Of a stretch of 64,000 bases of DNA, positions 10,532-22,439 are shown piece after piece. Position 1 is the stretch's first letter. Every line of letters begins with the position of its first letter. A program made the translations under genes and the position numbers. Under the pieces are notes generated by a model. That model saw only the letters and a list, made by a program, of their open reading frames with translations. It was not told the DNA's origin and did no database searches. This stretch comes from Lenzites betulinus (Eukaryota > Basidiomycota > Agaricomycetes > Polyporales > Polyporaceae), in the NCBI GenBank assembly GCA_022264855.1, contig JABYQU010000083.1:20024-84023 (forward strand). Reading direction: 5' to 3'.

Positions 10532-12575
10532 TGGCGCGAGGATAGGCAGAGAGCAAAGATGGGGAGCACGGGGAAGGCCGCGGGGGGGCGGAGGGATATA
10601 AGTACATGTGGAAGCCGGGGATGCCGTGCGTCGAGAAGGGATGGGAATATAGATGATGTAGTCAGCGATTGGCCGTTACTCCCACTCTCATATCGCTGCC
10701 GCCATCCATCCGTATGCCGACAATGCCGACAAGCCCCAATGTTCATCCTTGCCCGATACGGCAGCCCGCTTGCCTATCTGAGAACACCGGACCCGCGATC
10801 GAGGAGCCTTGTCCGACCAGCCAGACTCTCGGAGGCGGTGCTCCTGCCCGATCCCTGCTGGCCTTGGTCCTTGGCGTGCTACGTATACCCGTCTAAACAC
10901 GAACCGCCACTTGGGCACCACTGCTACACCTCCCAAAACTCCATGCCTTAGATCTGCACTACGTCAACATGAACGCGCTCCAGTCGTGCGTCACGTAAGC
11001 ATCCAGGACACATTTGTTACTCGTCTCGGAGAGTGCCTCCGCATCAGTTTGGACGCGCCTCGATACTTCTTTGTCCTCCGCGAGCGCTCCGACCACGAGT
11101 CTGACACGGTCCTCGCACTAGCTCTGACTGCGCCTCTCTAGGATGGCTGGAATGTAATGATTGCACCGTACGGACTGTGATCCGGAGTACCGTCAGCGTC
11201 GCAGGAGGAGTAGTGCTATCTATATCCGCCTACTGCGTTTTCGGTCTCGGTCGGCCGAAGCCGGGCTATTGACCGGGTGTACATACTGTATGCTGTACTC
11301 GGGGTTAGCAAATGATACCGGTGCTAAACATGTCAATGGCTCCCACATAGACCCGTCTCGAAAGGCCAGGGACATGAACAGATCGACCTGCAAACCTTTG
11401 TCTGGAGGGTTCGCGGTTCTCAATCTCGGACGATTATTCGCGCATGGGCCTAGTGTACGATCCTCCTACTGCGGCAGTCACTCGATCTGCAAGTCTCTGG
11501 ACCGGAGCGGTGATATTGTTAGCGGATGGTACGTGGTGATTATGCTTACCGCATGTATGGATTGATACCACTGACACATCGCGCATCCCATGGCATGTTG
11601 ACAATTTGATCTTGACTAGTGTTACCTCCTTGCAGCCACGACTTGGGCTCATGCAACCGTGGATCCGGAGTCACGATAACCTTGACAGGACCGTGTCCCC
11701 GCGGTTCATCTAGAGGCTTACAACATGTCAATATCAATACTTGAGATGAAGAGGGGAAGTACAATGCACGCACCCACCACACATGTTCGTCCGACATAGT
11801 CGTATCCGGTCATCTGCTATGACCTAAGCTTCCTCTCCTGCCGGTGAGCCATGTCAACGCACTGCCTCTGGATTGTGGGTGATTGGGAGGACAACCCCAG
11901 TCAAGCATGACAGTGGGCTTGGACTGCGCTGACTTGATGGGGCTATCACCTATACCGATGCAACAGAGTCGTAAGCAACTTGTGAAATAGCGGGACTGCG
12001 GTCGCACTGAGGGTCCGAAAAATGACCACGCGACGCACATATAAAAATAAAAGCTGAGGAATGCCTCATAACCCAGTTGGCTCACGCTGCGCATATAGTA
12101 ACTAAACATGACCAGGATATGTCCGATATAATGCTTATCCCGGGCCCTTGTTGTTTCCTGGTCGTTCGGATTTATTCGGGTTGTACTAAACGATACTTTC
12201 CCAGATATGCATAGTCGAGAAGAAAATCTCGGCAACGATACGCTTCGAAATGCTCCCGCGTATTGCAGTGAGGATCGGAGAGATGAGCACGCGCGGTCAC
12301 ATGATCGCGTCAATGCTACTGGTCTCCCGAATCTTCGAAGGCAAGTTCGCGCGCGAACGCCTTGCTTTTCCTTGAGATAATGCGACAGTCTTATTTACAT
12401 ATCTCTCACGGCTCTGAGACTTATTGACAGGGTTTGCCGCAGCCGGTCTATTCGGTAGAGATGTGGTACGGTCAGCCACTCGGCCCCGATCGCAATTCTC
12501 ACCATGTCCATCTTGCGAACGGGTGACTATCTCTTCCCTCACCTCTTCCACCATATCTCATACCAGTCATCTGCG
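10532..12575. other. 2-kb gene-poor stretch
   Basis: Short frames on both strands lack domains and consistent splice sites. The first few hundred bases are the promoter of the MFS gene. The rest is AT-richer than neighbouring coding DNA, with no tRNA, repeat array or element end that I could recognise. Confidence 0.4.
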
Positions 12576-13019
12576 ATGCCTTTCACCCTCCCCCTCCCCA
12601 CGATCCGCAACCTCCGCGGCGCCGGCCGCCTCACCTCCTCATACCAGACCTCCGTCGATCTCGCCACCTACACCAATCCCTCGACGCCACCCCACCCCAC
12701 CGGCTGGACCTGGTGCGAGTCCATGGCCGTCTGGCTGCCCGACGATCTCGCAGTCACCTCCGGCATCGTCTTCAACGGCGCGCCCGCGTGCACCAGCTGC
12801 TGCCACCGCGGGACGTCGACCCGGGCCCCCGCCGCCCGCCCGCACTTCCTCCGCCGCCTCTCGAGCAAGGACTATTGGCGGTCGGGGAGCACCCCAGTGA
12901 AGGAGCGGCCGATTAGCACCGAGTTCTTCTCTGTACGCGCGTCTGGGGTCACGTTCTCGCAGATTCGCCTCCGTGAGATATACCCTGAGGAGCCGTGCTG
13001 CGATGGGGTGCGTGTTTAA
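12576..13019 (+). CDS. hypothetical protein, 147 aa
   Basis: Single frame from ATG 12576 to the stop at 13017-13019. It has a short basic N-terminus and six Cys residues, four of them in an ACTSCC-like cluster and a near-terminal Cys pair. Translation is reasonably balanced over its whole length. I do not recognise a family. An in-frame ATG also occurs 24 codons upstream (12504), so the start is uncertain. It could be a gene fragment, since the region to its right contains mobile-element remains. Confidence 0.35.
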   Translation: MPFTLPLPTIRNLRGAGRLTSSYQTSVDLATYTNPSTPPHPTGWTWCESMAVWLPDDLAVTSGIVFNGAPACTSCCHRGTSTRAPAARPHFLRRLSSKDYWRSGSTPVKERPISTEFFSVRASGVTFSQIRLREIYPEEPCCDGVRV

Positions 13020-13840
13020 TGGGCCAGGACTTGTCAGCCGCATTGTCCTCATCAGGCACCTCTTGCGCAGTCGACCGACCATTCTCGACGCTACCTCTTT
13101 TGAAGGGGAATGTGCGTCTGGAAGCAAAACAGAAAACTCGCGGCTGGCACGCGGAACGAAATCAGGTCGTGCTCTTTTCTTTTCGCATATACCTCTCGTC
13201 GTTCCCATGTTTTAGTTGACTTCCTTTGCCCCCACAGAGTCTCGCTTTTCTTTTTCATAGGTACCCCGAAGCTGCAGGAAGGTGTGTTCAGGTGTTCCAA
13301 TAAGGGCGATGTTTTTCCATCTCCGCGGCCTCATGTGCAACAAGAGGCACTGGGCTCTACGAACGGAGGGGTGGTAAGTGCCTACAATTCTCGTGGCTGG
13401 ACCAAACTTATTAAACTTTTTCCCCTGCTATTTGCTGTGGCCTCATTCAGTGAGAAGCTAAGGTGAGTGCCATATCATATAACTCTAGGAATGCTGACCT
13501 TCTTCCGTCCTCGCAGTGGAGAGCTCTGCCGCAAACGAGGTGGTGAGTCCCCGGCATTTTACGCGGTGATTAGTTGTGAGGGCTAACCACACACCTTTTC
13601 CATGAAGGGCTGTCATGTTTTGAGTCACTGAATCTCCCGGAGAGCCCTGTCCGAGCCTCACCTATACATTGCGTATGCAGTGCATCCTATCGATTGCACT
13701 TGTAGCCTTTGACTGCGGAGGAGGAATTTGTTGTGGTAGACCGGTATAGTCGACCGCGACGTCAGCGCTAGAGCGCCTGACGCGTACCACGTGACCTATC
13801 GCGACGCATATCCCGGACGCGCGGGCCTCACCTCACCCCA
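13020..13840. other. intergenic stretch left of the gag remnant
   Basis: No supported gene. Contains several GTAAG- and CAG-like sites and short frames on the plus strand but nothing that can be joined into a recognisable protein. Confidence 0.35.
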
Positions 13841-13935
13841 GTCTTCTACGACGACGACTGAGGTGAGTGTCCGTGACCATTTCGTTCTTCTTTATATTCT
13901 CTGACATTGTACATTAGCGCATCTACTACAGGTGG
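13841..13935 (+). repeat. copy 1 of a gag-tail repeat, with a 55-nt intron-like insert
   Basis: GTCTTCTACGACGACGACTG and the following AG (13841-13862) match the 3' end of the gag ORF at 14892. The sequence then breaks into GTGAGT...ATTAG (13863-13917, 55 nt, with a CTGAC branch-like site) and resumes as CGCATCTACTACAG, the counterpart of CGCATTCACCACAG after the gag ORF. Confidence 0.7.
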
Positions 13936-13952
13936 ATTAGTACCTCAATAAA

Positions 13953-13980
13953 GTCTTCTACGACGACGGCTGAGCGCATT
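13953..13980 (+). repeat. copy 2 of the gag-tail repeat, without the insert
   Basis: Matches the gag ORF 3' end, one change turning the last Asp codon into Gly, followed directly by TGAGCGCATT with no insert. Confidence 0.7.
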
Positions 13981-14196
13981 ATGAGCCCTGTTGGTCACTA
14001 GACACAGGAAACTCAGGAATCGTACGTAAAAACTCTTTGTTGCCATAGATCAACTCGGGCCTCTGAGATATCAGCCTCGTGAGTTACTATTTCGGCTACA
14101 TCGCAGGCGCGGTGCAGGCAAGGTGCATATACCGACCCCGCATCTGCATATAGTCACTCAAACGCGCTAGTATCACACCCACATACACGAAAAAAC

Positions 14197-14913
14197 ATGT
14201 CTGACGGTCTCGACACCTCGACGCTACCATTCCTCCCCGAGTCCGCGCAGCTGGGCCATTGCAGCTGGAGCGACTGGAAACGGGAAATTTGGAGAATCGC
14301 CGCCGCACGGGGCGCGGCCGGTCACCTCGATGGCACGACCGCCGAGCCGATCCTCCTCGTGAACTTGAAAACGGAGTCCGAGACGCTGTCGGAGACTTCA
14401 CCCGTGGTGGGCCTGACGACTGTGATGACGACGGCGACCCTGACCCGGACCGCGGAGTACGAGTCGAAGCTCAAACGCTGGACAGCGGATGACGAGTGGA
14501 TCCGCCTCCTCCTCGTGTGGAACATGTCGAGCGCGGCTGGTGCCGGCATCGAGCAGGACGACAAGACCGCCGCGGAGATCTGGGCACAGCTCACGACGCG
14601 CTACGAGGCGTCGAGCGCGCTCGAGCGCATCAACCTGGTCCGGAAACTCGGGGCGACCAAGTTCGCAGTTGGGGGGGACATCGACGAGCATGTAGCGAAG
14701 ATGTGTCGGGTGTGGCAGGACGCTCGCGACGCGGGCGCATCCGTGCCGTCTGCTGATTTCAGCGTCCACCTCTGCAACTCCATGCCAGTGGCCTTCGACC
14801 CGGTCTTCGCGCACCTTCTGGGCAACCCAGACAGCAAGATGGTCATGGCTCGGGTGAAGGCTCTGTACGCCAACTCAGTGCTTCGAGCTGGGGTCTTCTG
14901 CGACGACGACTGA
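14197..14913 (+). CDS. orphan Copia-type gag (UBN2/Retrotran_gag-like) ORF
   Basis: Uninterrupted 238-aa frame from ATG 14197. It reads as the capsid-like part of a Ty1/Copia gag: a W-x2-WK start (CSWSDWKREIWRI, about residues 28-40), Y-ESKLKRW-DDEWIRLLLVW (about 88-110), and the typical AAEIWAQLTTRYE (about 127-140) followed by helical segments on length and step counts. No zinc knuckle, protease, integrase or reverse transcriptase follows; the ORF ends at 14913 and about 100 bp later an unrelated gene ends on the other strand. It is therefore a truncated retroelement, or a domesticated gag since the frame is intact. The family assignment is by motif pattern and should be confirmed by profile search. 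Confidence 0.65.
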   Translation: MSDGLDTSTLPFLPESAQLGHCSWSDWKREIWRIAAARGAAGHLDGTTAEPILLVNLKTESETLSETSPVVGLTTVMTTATLTRTAEYESKLKRWTADDEWIRLLLVWNMSSAAGAGIEQDDKTAAEIWAQLTTRYEASSALERINLVRKLGATKFAVGGDIDEHVAKMCRVWQDARDAGASVPSADFSVHLCNSMPVAFDPVFAHLLGNPDSKMVMARVKALYANSVLRAGVFCDDD

Positions 14914-15013
14914 GCGCATTCACCACAGAATGTACTGTCCAGGCAAACAGGATCTCACGGCTGCCTTCGGGCGGTTCACACCATGTGCATAGAATACAAA
15001 CGTTCTGTCATCA

Positions 15014-16998
15014 TCAAAGAGCAGGGTGCCAGATACTCCGCCCATTCACGCTCGCCGTCGCCGCAGTGTCCTGCGTCACCGCGTCCGGGGCGAACTTCTC
15101 GCTCAGGACGGCCAGCTTCGAGCGGTACTCGTCCATGCCGATGTACGCGCCGCACATCCGCCGCTTGCCGGTGAACGCGGAGCGGCCGTGCAGCACCCGG
15201 TGGTTGTCCACAACTGTCGTCCAATGCGAGGGTCAGGGTCAGTAGCGATATGAGTGAATGCAGCTGGGTGACGCACGGACGGCCGTCCCAGGCGACAGTT
15301 GGACCCAGTACTCCGAGTCCGGGCTGGTGAGGAGTTTGTACCACACCCGAATAGCATCGTACCTACGCATCATCTCAGCACCAGCCGTCCCGCAATTTAC
15401 GTCAACCGTGTACGCACCACGCCTCGACCTGGTCCGGCCTGAGGTCCCGGAGCACGCTCCGGTCGTCGTTATTCCACCTCACCTGCACGAGCGCGTCCTC
15501 CTCGTGCTTCAGCACGGGGGTGTCGCGCGTGCTCGGCGTGAACAGCGCGTCGGGCTCGCCCGCGGCGTGCGTCGGGACGGGCACGGTGGAGAGGAGCTCG
15601 TATGCTTCGGGGTGCAGCTCCTTGAGGATCGAGGCGACGTAGAAGCCGTCGACTAGGAGCGTCGCGCCGCCTGTGCCGCCGGAATGCTCGAGCAGGTGGA
15701 AGAGCTGCAGCCCGCATGGGTCGGTCTGTGGGGCACCGGTGTGTCAGGTTGATTGTCATTGGGGGGAAGGAGGTAGTGTACGTACGAAGTACGTCGTGTC
15801 TGTGTGCGCGCCGAGAGCTAATGTCGTGTATGCCGTATCGCCCTTGGCGAGGTCGGACGTAAAGTCCCAGAAAGTCCCATCTGCAAGGCGATTACATAGT
15901 GCAAACTTAGTAACGTGGCAGGACTACACTCACATTGTGTTTCCCTGATGAAGGCGATCCGCCGCGAGAGCTCTTCTGTCGCCTCCGGCGTTGCGGGTAC
16001 CCCCGATACAAAGCAGAACCCGAACTTATCCTGCCATATGTCCATGATTGGCCATCAATGTGAATTCACGGTATCGAGTTTTTACTCACGACATTAGACA
16101 ACCACTTGAACAGTCCCCGGCTGTCTTCTGCCATGGCCTCCGCATAAGTCACGGTCGGTGGGTCTTGCAGAATCTTCGAGCCCCACAGTATCTTCCTGTC
16201 AGATCATGAACGACCGCTCCATGCTCAAATCATGATGCCTATCGCACTCTGTAGCTGGTGGCCGGGCCATTGGTGGGTCATATGAGTTATGCCGGAGCCA
16301 CGACCAGGGGTATAACGATGTGTGCGGTTGCGAGGAGGGCCCTGACATGTGCAGGCACTTCAGCAGAAGAGCAAGAATCATGAGTATTATTCGGACATAC
16401 ATTGCACTTCAAGGCCTTCCGGTCTAGATTGAACACTCGTAGGTTTGATGTCTGTCGGGATCTACGCGCATAGCAGTTGAGACAAGGCGATCGGATACGG
16501 AGCATGGCGCACACACCTCGAACGTGTTGACAAGGCGCTGTTTCGTGATCGGGTGGAAGCAATGTGGACAGCGGCAGTGGTCCCGCAACCAGATATGGTG
16601 GCTGGGGGGAAGGAAGGGATATCGATATAACGGAGAGAGATTTTCAGAGACAACACACGCACTATCGAGAAAAGGTGGTTGCGTCCCATCCGAGCACCAC
16701 ATTCCGGTCATCTATCCGGCTCGTCGGGGGTGCCTGTGTAACAGCAGAGACTCCCTGCGATGTACTCGCCGCCGGCGCCGATGGTGAGGTGCGCGCGGCC
16801 GCGGTAGACGAGAAGCACGCCTTGTTTAGCACTCCAGATAGAGTTCCCCGCCGTACCTAAAAGTCCCAAGCCTGCTCGGCTCATGGGCAGTCTGACCGGG
16901 GATGGGCATGCACTTACCAGGGAGGCAGAGTTTACGTTAGCGTTCCGCGTCGGGGCGGACCGCAAGAAGGCCCGAAGAAGCGTGCTTCCACGCATCAT
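15014..16998 (-). CDS. trimethyllysine dioxygenase, mitochondrial (carnitine synthesis)
   Basis: Eleven exons, complement(15014..15213, 15277..15362, 15418..15725, 15786..15880, 15934..16030, 16090..16195, 16248..16341, 16401..16461, 16517..16601, 16663..16856, 16918..16998), 468 aa. The first about 55 residues are Arg/Ser/Ala-rich without acids, a mitochondrial presequence. Then comes the GBBH-like N-terminal domain with Zn ligands Cys101, Cys103, Cys106 and His108 (WLRDHCRCPHCFHP). The TauD/TfdA domain supplies the Fe(II) facial triad, His265 and Asp267 (HTD) and His411 (NHRVLHGR). The ending RRMCGAYIGMDEYRSKLAVL resembles trimethyllysine rather than gamma-butyrobetaine hydroxylases. Reaction by homology: hydroxylation of N6-trimethyllysine using 2-oxoglutarate and O2. 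A gamma-butyrobetaine dioxygenase remains the alternative. Confidence 0.9.
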
Positions 16999-17406
16999 CT
17001 TGTAGAGTTTTGCCCGGCAGCCGTCAGATAGACTGAAGGGGGCGCAGCGCAGGGTGGACGAGCTAGCTCGAGGGCTCCCGGACGTTGCAGAGACGGCGAG
17101 TGCAACGGCCTCGGATAATGTGGAGAAGCCGAGAATGGCCACGAGCTGCCCCGGCCGACATACTGACGTAGTTCTGGACTCCGGTGACTCCCGGGCCGCT
17201 TACTATTTCGCGGTGCGCGTCCCCAAAAGGCAGCCGACTACGTTCAAAGCTATCCCCAGCTGAAACAAAGAAATACTACGTAGTTGCTTATGTCGAGACC
17301 CATGCCTTACATGCGTTGAAATGCTACAAATGCGATCCATACACCTCTACAGCCTCTCCCTTCCTTCCTTCCGCCAATCTCCATCCCGGGTCATCCCCCG
17401 GTCATC
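16999..17406. other. intergenic, promoter of the dioxygenase gene
   Basis: About 0.4 kb between the dioxygenase start and the CSE1 stop, both on the minus strand. The dioxygenase frame extends upstream of its ATG but with a composition unlike a presequence, so the ATG at 16998 was preferred. A pyrimidine-rich run lies next to CSE1. Confidence 0.4.
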
Positions 17407-20400
17407 CTAGATGTTATACCCCGCCGCCGCCAGCCCCTGCAAGAACGGCCCCGTCAAGGCCGCATCCGTGCGCCCCACCCACTCCCGCACATCCGGGTAC
17501 CGCCCCGACAGCCCCGCGAACGCCTCCCCGACGAACGTCGACAGGTCGCGCACGTCCGCGACGGGGTCCACGGGCGCGGCCTCCGCCGCGGCGAGGCGCG
17601 AGTACGCGGCCTGGTAGCCCGCGGTCTGCTCCTCGTAGTCAATCTGCGTGAGCCCCGCGTCTGGGTCGTCGTCGCCCTCTTTCTTGCTCAGTTGCTGCCC
17701 TACGCGGAACAGCTTCACGAACGCCTCGAATGTTGGCGGACTGCGGGGCGGGGTCAGTGCGCGCAGGAATGATGCGGGAGGGAGTGGGAGAACGTACCCG
17801 GCTTGGGCGAGCGCGCCCTGGTGCATGAGCGTGGACTGTGCAAGGAGGCGCGTGAGGCCGACGATGACGACCTTCCTGTCCTTTTGGGGCATCTTCGGCA
17901 CCTGCGGGATCACAAACGTCGCGAGGATCGTCGAGAACAGCCTGCCACGCACCCGTGAGCGTCGCCCCGCAGAGCATGAGTGAACAGGACGTACTGGGGC
18001 TGGATGGACTCGACGGTGCCGACGATGTAGTCGGGCGTGATGCCCTCCTTGCCGATGGCGAAGCAGAACGCGAGGAAGTACACGAAGTGGTACACATACT
18101 TGTCCGTCTTGCTCGTCTGCATCCGCGTGAGCAGCGTCCCGAGGAGCAGCTTGAAGTACTGCTGCACCGTCGCCCTGCACCGCGCGTTTAGCGCATGTCG
18201 TACCCACTTTTGAAATCGTATAAAGCACTCACGAAGGCACGTGCTGCACGACCGCCTGCAGCAGCTCAAAGCCCCACCCGTCGTTCAGCTTCGACGGGAT
18301 CAGGCGCTGTTGCACTACGCCGAGCACCTGGGTGAGCTGGCCCGCTGCGACCATCGCCGGGGCGTCGCGCGCCAGGAACGCCTTCAGGAGCTTCACGAGA
18401 CCCGGGATGCTGCCCTTCTGCTGCCACGCCGCGGGCACGAGCAGCATTGGCAGTAGGTTCCGGTATTCGCCGGGTACCTCGCCTGCGTGCAGGTCGAGCA
18501 TCTGCGCAAGGATCTGGAATACGTAGGGGATGTATTCTGGTGTGGTGTGCGTGGTCAGAGATCATACTGCGGTGGGTAATGGGGCTCGAAAAGAGAATGA
18601 GACATACGTTCGATGTCCTGCTGGATGATTGCGGAGAACGGCCCGAAGAGCGCCTGCTCGAAGGTAGCGAGCGCGCTCGGATTTGCTTGTACGACAAACC
18701 TGCCACGCCTGTTAGCATCAAGCGCTGACACCTGCATGATTCCGTGCGCACCTCATGAGTGCAGATATACTCTCAAATATGTACTGGTCGAAGTTCGGGT
18801 TGCTCGGGTTCTTCGAAATGACACCCAAAATCATGACCAGACGCTGGAGGAGCCGCTGGTAGTTGTCCGCGAGCCCGGAGCGAGCGGTGACGATGACCCT
18901 CATCGCACCTGTGAAGACAATTTTCAATACAGGTCCTCTAAGCGTTAAGCGAGAATACTCACACTTCATCAGGTAGTCGTTCTCCGCAACCTTCTCCGGA
19001 GTCGGCGCCTTCTCGACCTTGGACAGCAGCGCATCGAGCGTCTGGGGCGCGATGTCCTTGACGTCGACTTGCGTGAACCTGCATCACCTACTTAGCATTG
19101 CCTTCGAATGTCCACGGGGAAGATGGCGCACAGAGGCTGATTACCCTGCCGGATGAACAAAATACGCTCGATGCTGATCGCCGCATATGTGTAGCACACG
19201 TAGTTCTCCGATGACAGATGGCGCACGAGCGACGGAAGCACGGACAGGAGTTGCGGCTTGACGAGCTGTGGATATGGACAGGTCCATCAATGAGCGTCCC
19301 CAGAATACGCTCAGCGTGAACGCGCACCTGATTCCGGAACGTGTACAGGAAGCGGATGGCGTCGACCTGCAGAATCGGGTGGATGCTGCCGGGGTCGGCC
19401 TGCAAGTCCTGGAACACGTGGTCCGAGAAGAACTGCACGACGTCGATGAGTGCGTTCGTGGACGTCACGCCGTGCTGGTGGCCGCACGCGTTGTCAGCTT
19501 TCCCCTGCAGTGTCATGCACGTTACACAGTTCCCCTACCTGCGTGGTGCTCCCGCGCGTCGCGACCGCGGTCAGCAAGTAAATCGCGGTATCCTTGGCGC
19601 GCCAGTTCTCGGTCTTGTTCGCCGTGTACTCGTTCAAGCCCTGGCCAATCCACGCGCCCGTCACCTCGGTCGTCTCGGCTTCCAGCCCGGAAGAAACCAA
19701 GGCGCGGAGGACTTCCGCTGCGGCCTGGCGCCGCGTCACCCCGTCGTGTGCACCGCCGAGGCCGCCCATCGACGGCAGCGCGAGGTCGAGCCTGATATAC
19801 TCGAGAGGGTCGTCTTCGAACTGCTCCAGTTCGTGTTCTGCGCGCACAATCAGCAATCAGCCGCCGACACACCGTCATATGCACAGTCGCCCGGGGCGCT
19901 GCTTACCGCGCAGGGAGACATTAGGGACGACGACGCCCTGCACGAGACCCGAGATCGTCTCCTTGGCGCTGAAGAGCTGCTTATAGTAGCCCGTCCGGAT
20001 CGCCGACGCGATGAAACGCAGACTTTGCGAGACGAGCTGCAGCATTACGTCAGATGCGATCCTCGCTAAATGAAGGTGAGATCGCGCACCCCGTCATCGG
20101 CGACAGAGGGCCGCTTCCCGCCCCCGACGAGGTCCCAGATGGACCGGACGAAAGCCTCGACGGACGCGGAGGCTTGCAGCGTCTCCGGGTACAGTTTGAC
20201 GAATAGCTGGATGCCGCACTCGTGAGCTGAGATAGGCGGAAGTGTGCGCAAGGCACCCGCACCTCTACGATCTCCAGAATACCCGTTTTGATTTGAGAGG
20301 GGAGGGAGGGAGTGGTGTCGTCGGGCTGCCGTACAGTGTTAGAGTGCAGAGCACAGAAAGAGCAAGGTACGCACGTCGCCACGCAGTTGAGGCGGGTCCC

Positions 20401-21563
20401 ACAAGAGCAGCTTTAAGAACAATCCATTCTCCGGACCGAAGAACTGCGCGTGCGAGTCCTCGATGTCCGGCGGCAAGTCCTGGCAGGTCAGGTCATAGAA
20501 GATGTCCACGAGGAGCACCATGGCCTGCGCGACCTGCGTGAGGTTCGCAGGCGGGGGGCTAGAAAACAGAAGCGTTGTTGTGTGCACGAATAGTTGGAGG
20601 AACGGGCGGTTGAAGCGGGTGAGGACATAATTGATTTCGGTGAAGAGGGTGTCGGAGCGCGCGGCGGCGCGCCACGGACGGAAGATGGAGTGTGCCGTCT
20701 CGAGCACACCGATGTTGATCTCGTAGTTTGTGTCCGAAAGCGAGCCAACAAGTTTCTAAAAGCGAGACGCGACACGTTAGCTATATGACTACGTTTGACG
20801 GAGGATAACAATGACTGCAATATATACAAGGAGCAAATGTTTGCATGGCAAAGTGAATCATAGAGCGCAGTTAACAGCGGCGTAGCATGCATATAACAAT
20901 ACGACAACGATGTAGAACTTCGCGGCGCAAAGAGCACGTTTGGCTTTTGGGTACAACCGGACGACGAGACGTGCCTCCGAGGTATGAACAGTCTGTTTGA
21001 GACCAACACCGTGGAGAGCTTCTCGAGGTAAATTTGTCTGGCCACGAAATAGCCGCAAGACGGAGCGCCAAGAAACAAAACGGAGGAACGGAACGCCGCA
21101 TGATTTTGAAGGGCACTCACGTCAACCAGCTCTGGCCACTGCTCAGGGAAGTCGACCTTCGCGATGAGAGATATCGACTCCGCGACCTGCGCCCGGACTG
21201 CCTTATCTGACGCATTCGACAGCTGGATCATCGCGGGCACGATATCGTCGCGCAGCGCCTTCCTGTCCGCCTCGAGCAGCGGCGGCTCGTCCTGCACAAA
21301 GAAACGGATGTGAGCACCACGATCACGCGCGATCGGCGCAAGCACGCGCGCGCACGCACATCCTCCCAGCGGGACTTGACGACGTTTTTGAGGTAGACAC
21401 TCGCGGCGAGGCGGACGGCGCGATCCTGGCCGGCCTCGAGGACGAGGGCGAGGAGGTGGGTGAGGAAGCCGGGCTGGGCGCTGAGGGACTGGAGGCTCTG
21501 TTCAGCCTGTTTTCGGGAGGAGGGGTTCAGGGAAGCAAGGAGGAGGGCGGGGAGGTTGGACAT
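17407..21563 (-). CDS. CSE1: CSE1 / exportin-2, importin-alpha re-exporter
   Basis: Sixteen exons, complement(17407..17740, 17798..17941, 17995..18174, 18233..18536, 18608..18699, 18752..18908, 18963..19078, 19132..19265, 19328..19474, 19539..19837, 19907..20036, 20090..20206, 20263..20325, 20375..20755, 21121..21291, 21360..21563), 990 aa, the normal length of the family. The N-terminus has the importin-beta N-terminal domain (residues 20-90, KQAEQSLQSL, VRLAASVYLKNVVKSRWE). Diagnostic CSE1 blocks include DIFYDLTCQDLPPDIEDS, LEQFEDDPLEYIRLDL and DYEEQTAGYQAAYSRLA near the end. It returns importin-alpha to the cytoplasm with RanGTP. Fourteen of fifteen introns are 49-71 nt; intron 2 (20756-21120) is 365 nt. 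Exon 5's acceptor (20206) was chosen to keep EIVE-LFVKLYPE intact. Confidence 0.95.
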
Positions 21564-22439
21564 GGTGGCGGAGACAAGTCCGAAGATAGGTGAGACGGTG
21601 GAGCCACAGATGGACGCGAGAGGACAAGCGCAAAGGCCGATGCAGGCGGCGCACGACGCGTCGGCGTGACGCGTGTTTTGCAGCGGCACGTGGTCGCCTG
21701 CTTTCAACAATCTAACTCGTTTGGGACTCCATCGCACTCCCAGTGCCACTGGCCGCGGCACCCGCACTGCGCACTCACTCAAACATTAATATTCCCGTCG
21801 AACAGACTTCTGCGCCCGAGAGCGCGCCGTCGAGGCCAAGCATGGCGGACTCAGACCCGCGCACCGGGCCTGCACTAAACTGCCATCCCTAGATTGATCT
21901 CAACGGAGCGCGCCTCGAGCCCTTCACGCCGCGTCACAGAAGTTCTCCGCGTACGCTCGCTTCGGCCCTAATGCGCTCGCCCGCTCCACCCCCCATTTGG
22001 CGGACGCCCTCCCCTCCCCGGCCTACTTCGCGCCTTCTGCATCCTCCAAGCCGTCCGCGACGATCTCTACGGCTCGGCAGCGCGCGGTCGCGGGTCTGTT
22101 CAGCAGGTCTCACCGTCGCGGCATGCACGGAGGAAGGGTCGCGGAACAGTGCTGCGCCATAAGTGACACTGGCCGGAAACGTAAGATACAGTTAATGCCG
22201 ACTTCTTTGATTGGAAGGAAAGCAGCCGAGGCCTCGGCGCGGACACACCGCTGCCGCCAGTGTGTTTCGTCTGGCTTCTCGAGCTGCCCGCCCTATATAA
22301 CCCTCCCCGCCCGCACCGCCTAGGTCCTCGCTTCCTGCATCCTCCTCCCACCGAGCCCATAAAGCCCCTTCCCGGCCTCGCGCCCAAGTCATTCTTTAAC
22401 CCAGCCACTCTTTCCCCCTCCCCTCCCCTCCTCGCAAAC
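21564..22439. promoter_or_regulatory. divergent promoter region between CSE1 and the hydrophobin
   Basis: 876 bp between two start codons in opposite directions. The right part carries a TATA box and a long pyrimidine-rich leader in front of the hydrophobin ATG. No supported gene inside. Confidence 0.6.
22291..22298 (+). promoter_or_regulatory. TATA box of the hydrophobin gene
   Basis: CTATATAA about 145 bp upstream of the ATG at 22440, followed by a C/T-rich leader, the layout of strongly expressed fungal genes. No other start codon of note lies between. Confidence 0.65.

Noticed and set aside
20756..21120. Extra coding exon inside the long CSE1 intron
   Set aside because: Exons on either side join in frame to give the conserved FPEQWPELVD-KLVGSLSDTNYEIN order without it.
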